From positions 1 through 21,454 of IMG/VR virus record IMGVR_UViG_3300030406_005141: 21,454 nucleotides of DNA. The stretch is one strand, 5' to 3'. Source of the DNA: a virus. Numbering within the stretch: the first letter of the stretch is position 1; each line of letters opens with the position of its first letter. A program made the position numbers and the translations under genes. Positions 7,301 through 16,300 of this stretch are shown piece after piece. The notes under the pieces were generated by a model that was not told the origin of the DNA, did not search any database, and saw only the letters and a program-made list of their open reading frames with translations.

Positions 7301-10300
7301 AGTTTTATCAGGATTATTGAATGGGCCTAATTTATGATTTATATTTGATGTTCTGAATTGTATATTAGCACTTCCAGGATTTACTTCACCTACACTTTTA
7401 ATTATTTCATTAGGAGCAAAAGTTCCCCTATCCATTGTAATTGGAAGATACTTAGGGACTGCAAATAGTGTAAGATCAACATTTTCCATGAAGACATAAA
7501 ATCTTGTATTTGGTTTCAATCTTTTTGCATGTACCTGAACATTTCTTGATCTTACATTATACAATACATCAATACCAACAACCTTAGTTCCTAGATCAAC
7601 AACTTGTGTAGTCGATGACAACTCAAGTCCAAATTCCCTCTCTATTCCTGTTTCTTCAAATGTTTGTCTAATTGTATTTTCAACATCAGCAGTGGTTGTT
7701 GTTGTGGTAATTATTTCGTTACCTCGATCCTGCTCACTTACATGACTATTGGATGAAAGAACTTTTTTGTCAATAATATCTTCATCAACTAAAGTTGCAC
7801 TATCTCTACCGTTCCAAGTGGTTTCATGTGAATTGAAGAAACTAGATGCCATTCCACCATTTTCACGATCCTCTACACCTAGTAATGTTGAAATTGCATC
7901 ATATGCATTATCAATCTCAGCATTTAATGGTTCTAAAGGTATTTCTTCTATCCAAAAATCAGAACTAGGAACTAAATCAATTGTACCAACAAATATATCA
8001 ACAAGAAATGGATTTAAATTTTCTGTTCGAGTTGCACTTGGTTGATTTAAAAATACTTCTTCAGTGTAACTTAAAGTTAGAGCTGCACCACCTCTTGTGA
8101 TATTTGAATCAGGAAAATCATTAACAAAATTATAATCTGTAGTTGATGGATTTGCTTGAGTAGTAACAGTTTCAAATACTAAACTTACATTTCTTTCTGT
8201 TGTTCTTGGTCTTAATTCACTTTTTTCAATATCAATATCAAACTTAGACTCACCAGTTAAATTATGAGAGTTATGATTTCTAAAATTATCTACAAAGAAA
8301 CCAGATTTAAATTTATCTAATCCAGTATTTGGATCTTTTATGACTAAATTTTTAGTATCTGTCTCTAATAGAGATAATGTTGTATAATTTTCTAAATTTT
8401 TAATTCTACTTTCAAGACTTCCAATATCCCTCATTGTATATCTCTTATGAGGAACTGTTTTAATTAAAACTTCAGATGATGCGTTCCTAATATAAGGTGA
8501 AAGTTTTAATGTAGCAACTTGGAATGATTCTTCATTTGGTAGAGGTAATTTTGGAAATCTGGATGGTGTTCCTTCTTTTACAATAAATGTTCCTTCTTTT
8601 GTTAGATATAATCTATCAATTCTGCCTAGGTAATATGAATAATCAACTACAACAGTTTTACCAGATACCACTGATTCTGAATTAGTGGATGAAAAATCTC
8701 TTGATGCATATGAGAATGGAGAAATACTACTTCCTGTGTTATATGGTGCAACTCTTGGTCTAAAATCAATAAAATCAGAAGCATATCTATCAAAAACATA
8801 TGGTACTTCTGTTGAATAATCAAGACCATTATAACTGTTAACTGTCTCTATATTTCCTGATGTTTCATTATTTTGAAGATGGTCAAATATGACTCTTAAT
8901 TTACGAGATGGTTTTTCAACATTAGGTTCTCTAATAAGTCTAGAAAAATCAGCAAACTCAACTCTTTGTCCATTATCTAATTTAAAGTTCTTAAGAATAT
9001 TTCTATCACCTGGTGTAACTCCAGTTATCGTAGCAAAGATCCCAGAGGTCTTCAGAGAGATGTTTTCACCAACTTGGAATGTATTTTCGTTTTCATAAAC
9101 AAAGGACAACTGAGTCGCTTGTACCTCCACTACACGGGCAACTGCACCTGATGTTCCACCAATAAATTGTTCTCCAGCAACTACATTATCAGTAAAAGTA
9201 TCAGTTTGATTTGTAACACCTATTAATGGTAAATCTGGATCAGTTGAGTCATTAGTTTCAAATACTGCTAAAACACGAACAACATCTGGTACATCTAAAG
9301 ATATTTCTTCATCTTGAACTCTAGTTCCATAAACAGCATTAAAGGTTAATCCATCATTAAAAGTTGTATCTGTGGTGCCAGATCCTTCTAAATTTGATCT
9401 ATTAATAATTAAACTACTACATCTTACTAATGATTTTTCTTTTGATGCCAATGCACTTCTTCTCACTGCAGCTGTTAATTTTGCAGCACCACTTGCTTGT
9501 GATAATCCATTAATAGTAATTGTTTTCAGACTTGCATTTATCGTTACCTGTGGTGCTAATAATTCTTCAACTACACCACCAACCTCTAAAACATAATTAA
9601 ATACGCTAAATGGTTCAAAGAAAAGATCACTTGTATCTCCACTAATAGAACTAATAGTAAATGTAACGCTATTTGAACCTGCAGTTGCTGTGAGTTGTTT
9701 TCTTGTGATATAAGAACTATCTAAAACGTTGATTGATTCAACATATCTGTCTGCTAATTTAACTCTAAAACCAGGATCATCAGATTCAGTTAAAGAAGGG
9801 ACTAAAACTGAGACACCAGTTTGAGTATTGCTATTAGTAACTGTTCCATGACAAACTCCATCAAGAGATACCTCATTGGCAAGAGTTACAGTATTTTTAT
9901 TAACTGTTCCAACTCTATTGAAAACTGGATCAGATTCACCTGCTGTTGCATATGTAATAATATCCCCTTCTTTTAATTGACTTCTAAAATCAGCAACTGC
10001 TCCAGATGCCATTGCATTTCCACCAGTGATAGCAAACTGTGCACCTTCGTTGAATACTTGTTTTTTACGATTTAATACTGTATTTGCCGTAAATCCAGAT
10101 GAATCACTAACTGATTTTACATCTTCAAAACTATTATCTTTAATTTGTTGAATATTGTTTCCTATATCTATTCCGTTAACAATTAATGGTTCATTTATTT
10201 GAAAAGATCCAGTAACATCACGAAGAGTTAATCCAGTTGATGAGTTTTGAGTTGCAATTGTATATCCAACAGCTCCGCTAAATTTACCCTTTACATGAGA

Positions 10301-11761
10301 ATGTATTAATACAGGATTACCAGATGTAAATTGATTTTGAACTACTAAAGTTGTATAGAGTTGAAGATCATATATTTTTAAATCATACGTAGAGAATGAT
10401 CCCGATGTTCCAACAACTTTTTGATCATAGTCAAAAATTCTAACATTTCCAATGACCGATCCTAGAGTTCCTTGGGTTGCACTAGTTCTTCTATTTCTTA
10501 AATCAATCGATGAACCTGCACCAAATCCAATTGTTGGTGTTCCTTTTACATTTGTAACTTGCATCGAATTACCAATTCGAATGGGAACACTTTGATTCTC
10601 AACTAACTTAGTGGTTCTTGGTTTTAATACATCAATTGACGATGTTGATATTTTCTCTACTTCATAACCTCTTACATATGCTTTTCCTGAAGATACTTGC
10701 AAACTCAACATATCCTCTTTTGGTGTGTTACCATTCTGTGTTTGCTGAGTATCAAAGTATATTCCTCTATTACCAATCCTGTCATTCAATGTTTCTTTGG
10801 CATTTAATGAGAATGGTTTTACATAATAATCCCCCGATTCATCATAAGTTCTTCTTGCTAACTCTTGTGCAAATATATTATATTCTGTTCTAGTAACTAT
10901 ATTTTTTACAACACCATTTTCAACTCGTAGTAACTCAACAAAATCGTTATCATTGATATCTGATAAAAGTTTTTTATGTAAAGTTACTGATAGTTTAAAT
11001 CTATCTGCACCTGGCGCTGCTTCATTTGAAAATCCTTTAGCATTATCATATAAATCTGAATTTACAGATGATGCTTTAACTGTTTCTTCTGTTACTAAAA
11101 ATCCGACTCTGTAACTTGGATTATTAGAATATTGATCTAATATTACTGTTGATGAAAGATTTTTTACAAAAAATCCACGAACAAAGTAAACACCTTCACT
11201 TACAGAGAATGCAGATCCAGTAGATGTCGCATTAGATACAATACATCTTGCAAATTGACTATTTGCTGCAATACTAGTATTAAGATAATTAAAAGTTGAT
11301 AATGTTATTAGGTTTTCACCATCTGCAAAAATACGAGTGCTTCCATCTGGCCCAGTTTTTGTGTATTTGACATATAATGTATCAAAACCATCGATTGATT
11401 CTGAAGATGTTAGACGATTAACAACTATTGCTTCTACTCCTGTTACTTCTCCTTTTATCTTTATCTTATTATCAGCTAAGATTTTTGTATAATTATTTAC
11501 TGGAATACTTAAAAAATTAGGATCTATCTTTACTGCAAAATACTCAGAATCATATGAAGTTCCACCAGGAATTATCATTGAACCTTCTTTAAAGAAGTGT
11601 TGTCCAAATTTTTCAACCTGATTTTGAAGAATTGATTGTAATGTTGTTAATTCTCTTGCTTGAACTGGAAATCCTGGTTTAAACAAGACTTTTTGATAGT
11701 TTTTACTATCAACAAAATCATCAAAATAAGGAGAAACGTTTAAATTGGTATTTTGTGGCAT
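4385..11761 (-). CDS. Giant virion structural protein, DUF4815 family (2458 aa)
   Basis: A 2458-residue protein. Residues 1-66 (LNVSPYFDDF, NYQKVLFKPGFPVQARELTT, HFFKEGSMIIPGG) match the N-terminus of DUF4815 proteins of T4-like marine phages. Further conserved blocks are YYLGRIDRLYLTKEGTFIV (~1042-1062), RYTMRDIGSLESRIKNLENY (~1105-1125), VRSRNVQVHAKRLKPNTRFY (~1400-1420), DPLAQSFFVD plus a beta domain (~1665-1780) and LGSLFKSQNNRTWTPSQYED (~1787-1810). A GGSGY repeat lies at ~1963, a DKEIIKYN...RG module at ~2113-2152, and the C-terminus has a conserved FKSFMIKVVMTSTNQ segment. A charged stretch (~1630-1660) precedes DPLAQSF, and a Thr run lies near 1350. It follows gp8 with a 4-nt gap. By place it takes the interval of T4 gp9-gp10-gp11-gp12, so a baseplate periphery or fibre role is likely, but this is not proved by sequence. 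Confidence 0.85.
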   Translation of the reverse strand: MPQNTNLNVSPYFDDFVDSKNYQKVLFKPGFPVQARELTTLQSILQNQVEKFGQHFFKEGSMIIPGGTSYDSEYFAVKIDPNFLSIPVNNYTKILADNKIKIKGEVTGVEAIVVNRLTSSESIDGFDTLYVKYTKTGPDGSTRIFADGENLITLSTFNYLNTSIAANSQFARCIVSNATSTGSAFSVSEGVYFVRGFFVKNLSSTVILDQYSNNPSYRVGFLVTEETVKASSVNSDLYDNAKGFSNEAAPGADRFKLSVTLHKKLLSDINDNDFVELLRVENGVVKNIVTRTEYNIFAQELARRTYDESGDYYVKPFSLNAKETLNDRIGNRGIYFDTQQTQNGNTPKEDMLSLQVSSGKAYVRGYEVEKISTSSIDVLKPRTTKLVENQSVPIRIGNSMQVTNVKGTPTIGFGAGSSIDLRNRRTSATQGTLGSVIGNVRIFDYDQKVVGTSGSFSTYDLKIYDLQLYTTLVVQNQFTSGNPVLIHSHVKGKFSGAVGYTIATQNSSTGLTLRDVTGSFQINEPLIVNGIDIGNNIQQIKDNSFEDVKSVSDSSGFTANTVLNRKKQVFNEGAQFAITGGNAMASGAVADFRSQLKEGDIITYATAGESDPVFNRVGTVNKNTVTLANEVSLDGVCHGTVTNSNTQTGVSVLVPSLTESDDPGFRVKLADRYVESINVLDSSYITRKQLTATAGSNSVTFTISSISGDTSDLFFEPFSVFNYVLEVGGVVEELLAPQVTINASLKTITINGLSQASGAAKLTAAVRRSALASKEKSLVRCSSLIINRSNLEGSGTTDTTFNDGLTFNAVYGTRVQDEEISLDVPDVVRVLAVFETNDSTDPDLPLIGVTNQTDTFTDNVVAGEQFIGGTSGAVARVVEVQATQLSFVYENENTFQVGENISLKTSGIFATITGVTPGDRNILKNFKLDNGQRVEFADFSRLIREPNVEKPSRKLRVIFDHLQNNETSGNIETVNSYNGLDYSTEVPYVFDRYASDFIDFRPRVAPYNTGSSISPFSYASRDFSSTNSESVVSGKTVVVDYSYYLGRIDRLYLTKEGTFIVKEGTPSRFPKLPLPNEESFQVATLKLSPYIRNASSEVLIKTVPHKRYTMRDIGSLESRIKNLENYTTLSLLETDTKNLVIKDPNTGLDKFKSGFFVDNFRNHNSHNLTGESKFDIDIEKSELRPRTTERNVSLVFETVTTQANPSTTDYNFVNDFPDSNITRGGAALTLSYTEEVFLNQPSATRTENLNPFLVDIFVGTIDLVPSSDFWIEEIPLEPLNAEIDNAYDAISTLLGVEDRENGGMASSFFNSHETTWNGRDSATLVDEDIIDKKVLSSNSHVSEQDRGNEIITTTTTTADVENTIRQTFEETGIEREFGLELSSTTQVVDLGTKVVGIDVLYNVRSRNVQVHAKRLKPNTRFYVFMENVDLTLFAVPKYLPITMDRGTFAPNEIIKSVGEVNPGSANIQFRTSNINHKLGPFNNPDKTLDRCILPNIGEITIPTTYSSTSEIINIDTADLAQPRDPLTGGYVKKGMKIASDLGNGEATVGDVALISDERGDLIFSLHIPDPKVIGNPLFTTGNNTIRVTTSATNASILDPGSSAAEAEYLASGYQTNTQEQTLSIKTPKIERKQVGVKDVTRTFTRDRTEQVQEVTVNVEREEVDDSDPLAQSFFVDSETYKDGIFITSGELFFKTKDEELPVTVQIRTMRDGTPTETLVPFGETEIDPDDVNVSDDGSAATEFKFKSPVYLQSGYEYSLILMAGRTLNYLAFINRMGEIDLITQAFNSSQPVLGSLFKSQNNRTWTPSQYEDLKFKLNKASFVTNQPSSVLLHNSQLPLGKIRKENPAVGFSKRVNIKLSSTTSATIAQGEKVTQTDELGTVHTGRIFATGGPLVINQASKLAIVRDTEGVSGVGLVNGSYTNVSVTALTGSGTGAIVSVTVNSSNASGNLIDDSGVTVTTGGSGYAEGDLLLFGNLGNKGSGVRAVVKHGVTAINNTDLLILDDVKDSFVSGRDITHTAGGGTATTIANADIATVNPDPIRDGYTLQFDHKNHGMHSSTNKVRISNFHPDGIPTTLTGNIDDDTTSITLSDATNFSTFEGGSVGVGTSGFLLVDKEIIKYNTISGNTITIDGDDRGIDSSLKSNHSADTLVYKYEFNGVSLSKINKDHDIDPREKTFDSYFIKVSDTDTDPTFNTTKSGGGKEVHVSQNIPFEMIDPQITSLTPTGTNISGRIKTTSGTSISGNEGSFTDLGYENISLNKLNFLDSPRMVASKINEGNLLGDRKSFALELTLSTDNPDVSPVVDLENPNAILISNLVDDNVDDFETDSRPKIPGSDPNTAIYETKMINLEFVSNSLFVQFDGHREAEGDIKLFYKLIRGDGDDDHATYIPFNTNGSSDSPVNPNRTRDTFSEYKFTAENTAQFKSFMIKVVMTSTNQAKPPRIKNFRAIALRSFQID

Positions 11762-11765
11762 CTTT

Positions 11766-13355
11766 TTAGAACTCTATGACTATTTTTACTTCTTCTTTTT
11801 GTGAAGATGTTCTCGTTACTGGTGCTCGATTATCTATGTAGATAATTTCTCCAGAGTATTTTTTAACATCGGGGTTTGCTTTTCCGAGATTAAATGTTTG
11901 ACCAAGATCAACATTTTTTCCACCAACTGCAATTGATTCTCTATTGTTAAAATCAACATCAACGACTAAATTTTCTGGTGAACCACCCGTGATAGCAGTA
12001 TTCATTCCAACAAAATCAAGTTTTTTATAAGAGTATGTTGAAAGAGTAGAAAAACCAACTGGTTGATAATATTTTAAAATACCAGTATCTGGATTCCAAG
12101 ATGCAACATAACCTACTGCAGTGGAGTTAACTCCAACTTTTTGTGTGATTAGAGTATTTGGAGTATAAGTAACATTTGAAGTTGTTAAACCTGATGCAGC
12201 ATCTGGTTTTAACTTTAAAGCACTTAAATTAGTTGCAGTCGTATTATTTAGAAGGTCAGTTCCACTAAATTGAAGTGGATTTTTAACTAAACCGACACGA
12301 GAGAAATCATTACCAAGAACGTAATCTGGTACATGATCAACATTATTATCATATTTGGAGTATAACATAACTCTAAATCCACCCAATTCACGGTATATAT
12401 CTGCACCATGTCCTCCTTTGGGAGGTATTACAACCTCAAATTCTGCATCAGTGCCTGGTATGAGAGTTTTTCCACCAAAAGATCCAGATTCAAATCTAAT
12501 AGATGCGTAAGTATAATCAGTTCCACCAATTACAGATGATACACTTTCTACAATTCCACTATTGATATTTACTGATATTGAACCTCCTGTTCCATCTCCT
12601 GATATTGGTATTCCAGAAATAGTTCCAGTGCTTGTAACCGTACCATTATCATCAATACTATATCCAGAACCACCATTTTTTACAATTACAGTTTCAATTT
12701 TTCCGTTTACTGCAGCATCTTTTACAGTTGCAGTTGTTGTATCTCCCCACTTTTTTGGTAAAGGAATATATGAAGTAGTTACAAATTTAACTATATCTGA
12801 TGGTGAAATAGTGAATAAGTATTTCCAGAGGTAACCATCTGACCCATTACCAGCTTCTTGAGGAATTGTATTTGTATGAATTGGTTCAAATAAAGATTTC
12901 TGTCCATTGGGATTATCTGGATTTGCTCCATTGTTAATACATAGATACAAATTAAATTCAGAATTTAATACAAAATAACTAGAACCATATAAAGTGGTAG
13001 ATTTTGTTTGTGGAGTGCGATTATTAGCTGAATAATTATTCCTATACATCTCATAGATTGTTCCAGTTTGCCAATCTAATCTAGGAACAACTCTTCTAAC
13101 ATCATTTTCAGTCACTTTTTTTAAAAAAAGCATACTATCATAATAAAAATTTTCTTGATCAAAAGCATCTATGGGATTTGGCACTGGATTACCCCAGTTA
13201 GAGACTCCATAGTTTTTTACATCTATATTTTTTGGATTTGGATGTCCTAAAAAACTGTAATAGTTATTATTTCCAGTAGAACCAATACCTACAAAACTAT
13301 CTACAAAAGTTTCTGCATTTAATATACGATATTGGTCAGTGATTATTGCGGGCAT
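11766..13355 (-). CDS. gp8: Baseplate wedge subunit gp8-like protein
   Basis: A 529-residue protein beginning MPAIITDQYRILNAETFVDS, the characteristic opening of cyanophage proteins annotated as baseplate wedge gp8. Conserved pieces are DQENFYYDSMLFLKKVTEND (~66-85), VRRVVPRLDWQTGTIYEMYR (~86-105), DGYLWKYLFTISPSDIVKF (~173-191) and the ALIGN-type glycine repeat NGGSGY at ~227-232 with a degenerate GGTDY at ~277-281. T4 gp8 is 334 residues; the extra length lies partly in the repeat region at ~210-300. In T4, gp8 dimers link gp7 and gp10 within each wedge. The gene follows the giant gp7-like gene, as in T4, and sits behind the late promoter at 13384-13377. The ATG at 13355 has only a weak purine tract. 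Its stop is 4 nt from the start of the DUF4815 gene. Confidence 0.82.
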   Translation of the reverse strand: MPAIITDQYRILNAETFVDSFVGIGSTGNNNYYSFLGHPNPKNIDVKNYGVSNWGNPVPNPIDAFDQENFYYDSMLFLKKVTENDVRRVVPRLDWQTGTIYEMYRNNYSANNRTPQTKSTTLYGSSYFVLNSEFNLYLCINNGANPDNPNGQKSLFEPIHTNTIPQEAGNGSDGYLWKYLFTISPSDIVKFVTTSYIPLPKKWGDTTTATVKDAAVNGKIETVIVKNGGSGYSIDDNGTVTSTGTISGIPISGDGTGGSISVNINSGIVESVSSVIGGTDYTYASIRFESGSFGGKTLIPGTDAEFEVVIPPKGGHGADIYRELGGFRVMLYSKYDNNVDHVPDYVLGNDFSRVGLVKNPLQFSGTDLLNNTTATNLSALKLKPDAASGLTTSNVTYTPNTLITQKVGVNSTAVGYVASWNPDTGILKYYQPVGFSTLSTYSYKKLDFVGMNTAITGGSPENLVVDVDFNNRESIAVGGKNVDLGQTFNLGKANPDVKKYSGEIIYIDNRAPVTRTSSQKEEVKIVIEF

Positions 13356-13391
13356 TGATACTTACATTTTTTTGATTATTTATACCTGTTA
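13356..13391 (-). other. Intergenic leader between gp7-like and gp8 genes
   Basis: This 36-base gap holds the late promoter and a short A-rich leader. The leader contains an ATG followed at once by TAA, 13 nt before the gp8 ATG: a start-stop minimal ORF. No terminator-like hairpin is seen. Confidence 0.65.
13377..13384 (-). promoter_or_regulatory. T4-type late promoter TATAAATA
   Basis: The minus strand reads TATAAATA, an exact late promoter match, in the short gap after the gp7-like gene. The motif ends 21 nt before the gp8 ATG, so the transcript leader would be only about 15 nt. It would supply extra transcript for gp8 and the DUF4815 gene beyond what reads through from the giant gene. Confidence 0.8.
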
Positions 13392-16300
13392 TTAGTAAAG
13401 TGTTTTTATGGGTAAAGTTCTTATCACTTGAACTGATGTCTCTATTCCCAAAACTCCATTCTGATTATGGAAAGTGAATGATTTTGAATTATTACCTCTA
13501 GTAATATCAATTGATCCCCAACTATAGGTTCCATATTTAAATCTAGAAGATAAAGTTGTGGTATCTATTCCTGCAATTGAATCAACATTTGCAAAAACTC
13601 TTGTTATAGATGATCCAACAGAGACAAAATGTTCGGCAAAATACACATTATCTAAGAAAGTATTTCCAACACCAACGATTTCGGGGCCAGATGATGTAGT
13701 TCTTATCCCAGTAACACCATCACCTATGAATGTATTTTTAATTACAAAATAATCACCAGTGTTTATACCAGATCTAGATCTTTTTTTATCCTTACTACCA
13801 TTTGGTATACCATCTGGATCGTATATACCATAATCTTCACCAGGTTGTGGTTTAATTTCAAAGAATATCGCTGGCCCAGTGGTATTAATACCAACTTCTT
13901 GTGTTCCAATTCCAACTACAATTCCATAATCTCCTGCATATGTTACCTTCTTAATTTTCTCTACGACAGCAGTAGTTCCTAAACCAACAATTGTTATATC
14001 ATTTCTAGTTTGAGCTAGATCATCTATGTTTTGGAAAAACCAAGTATTTTCCACATACATCTTAGTATCTGTGTTACTTATTGATTTGATGATACCAGTT
14101 GTTGGTTGTATTTGAGGTTCTAGGTAATTTCTCTCTTTTGATATTTCAATACCATCAATAATTAAATCCTTTGTTTGTTTTCTCCACATGGTTGGTCTGA
14201 TAAAGTCAGCATCAGTAGAAATACCAACTCCACCATAGGTTGTTGTTTCCACAGTATCTGCTGCAATTAATTCGTAAACTATTCTATTTTCTTGTTCAGA
14301 AACGTCATTAAAATATTGTAATTGTAACTCGTCTCCTGGTTTTATTGTTTCATCAACATCAACTACAATAAAATCTTCATCAGATCCAGTGTAAAAATAC
14401 ATTTTAAATTTACTACCTGCTTTTGGTGCTTCTTTAAATGATATTCTTGTTCCACCTGTAAACACATAATCTTTTTCTGGTTTTTGTAGAATATCATTAA
14501 TGAATATTAGTAAATTATTTTGTAGAATAATTCCAGAACCTTTTTGAGCTACTATACTGTAATATTCTTTATTTGTAATTGTACGAGTTATTAAGAATGA
14601 TTTTCTAAATCCGTTAAATTGCTCACTAAAATCATCAAGTTCTAATAGTTGTCCAAAACACCAACCTGCAAATTTATCTTGAAACTTATTTTTGATTGTT
14701 ATATTGAAAGCACTTGTTCCAATTCCAACTTGGAAAGGTAGAGTAGTTAATTCTAAATTATCTCCTATTTCATAACCTATACCACGATCTGACATATCAA
14801 ATGATACTATGCTACCACCAGTTCCTACTACAACATCTATCTTTGCACCAGATCCATTACCACCAGATAGTGGAATATCCTTGTAAGGACTTGGTGGTGC
14901 AGCAGTAACAAAATTAAGTCCAGTTGAAATTCCTGTAGATGTATATCCACTACCAGGATTTGATATACTTAAAGAAGTAACTACTCCATCTGTAATTGAT
15001 GCCTCTATAGTAGCACCAGATCCAGTGTCAGGTGCAATTGAAATTATAGGTGAAGATATATATCCAGCACCACCAGTTACGATACCAACTGATTGAATTG
15101 TTCCAGTTGCTGATACTACTGCACTGAATAGTGCTTTTCTAGGTACTTGATATCCACTTCCAGTATTAACATCAAATTCATTTATAATTCCACCTCTAGG
15201 TAAATCTTTATTACTAGAAGTTCCTGTAAAATCGATAGTTTGTCCAGTTCCAACAATTTGATAATCTGATTCTAGAATGCTACCAACATCGCCATAGAAA
15301 GGTCTTTGGAAAATATTATTAATTAATATAGCACCGAAACTAGTGTTAATACCTGTTAGTTGTACACCATTACTTGTTAAATTAAATTTATCTGTAGATC
15401 CATCAAATCTATCAGATATATCATCAATAATTTTATTAGTGGTGTAATCTAATTTATAGTATGCTCTTCCAGAAAAAGTAGAAAATGTAGTAATTCCAGC
15501 ATTACCTGTAGGCCCGTATGGTGCTTCAGAAAAATATAATCTTCCTTCATTAATTCTATAATCACCTTTTATTACAGTAACTGTTGCACCATCCGTATGT
15601 GCTGTAGCAACTGTTCCCATTTCTCCTCTAACAACACTTAAGGCATTTGGCATAGTTGATCCAATACCAACTAAATTTACTTTTATAATTTCATTATCTA
15701 TTCTAAGTAAAGATTTGCCTGCAATCTCAGAAGCATCATTAAGAGATACAATATCAGTTGATATTCCAACTTCAGTTGATAAACCGACAGATACGACTGT
15801 TGATATGCCGATAGGACTTTGAATTACATTATCAATGCTAATTAATGATCTAATAGTAGCATTTTCAGATGGTACTGATAAAGTATGTTTTGTTCCAATT
15901 CCATCTACATTAGTAAATGATACTGCAAGTCCAGCACTAGCAAAACTAGCAGCAGTAGCAACTTGTATTATATCAGAATCAATTCTGATTGCAAAAACAT
16001 CTGATGGTAATAATGTAGTAATACCAATGCCAGGAACATCAGTGCTTGCAATTCCAATTGATGATTGGCCAGATTGTGGTTTGTAAATTAATTTTTCACC
16101 TGTATTAAAATTATGTTTTGGTATTGTAAGTAAATGAGTATCAGTTGTTATTCCTGTAGATGGATTAAATTCTCTATGGAATAATGGATCACCATCAGTG
16201 AATAAATTAAAACTTGTAGTTCCAATAACACCACCACCAGTGCTGGTTACTATTCCTGTAAATTGAGAGCTTATATCATCAATCAATAAAACTTTATTAG

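Noticed and set aside
8647-8829. Minus-strand 60-codon frame inside the DUF4815 gene
   Set aside because: It is an alternative frame within a conserved domain of the large protein and has no start signals.
2117-12834. Plus-strand open frames of 60-119 codons (for example 2117-2329, 2630-2989, 7749-8045, 12562-12834)
   Set aside because: All lie antisense inside strongly supported minus-strand structural genes, lack ribosome binding sites, and resemble no family; they follow from the repetitive codon use of the real genes.
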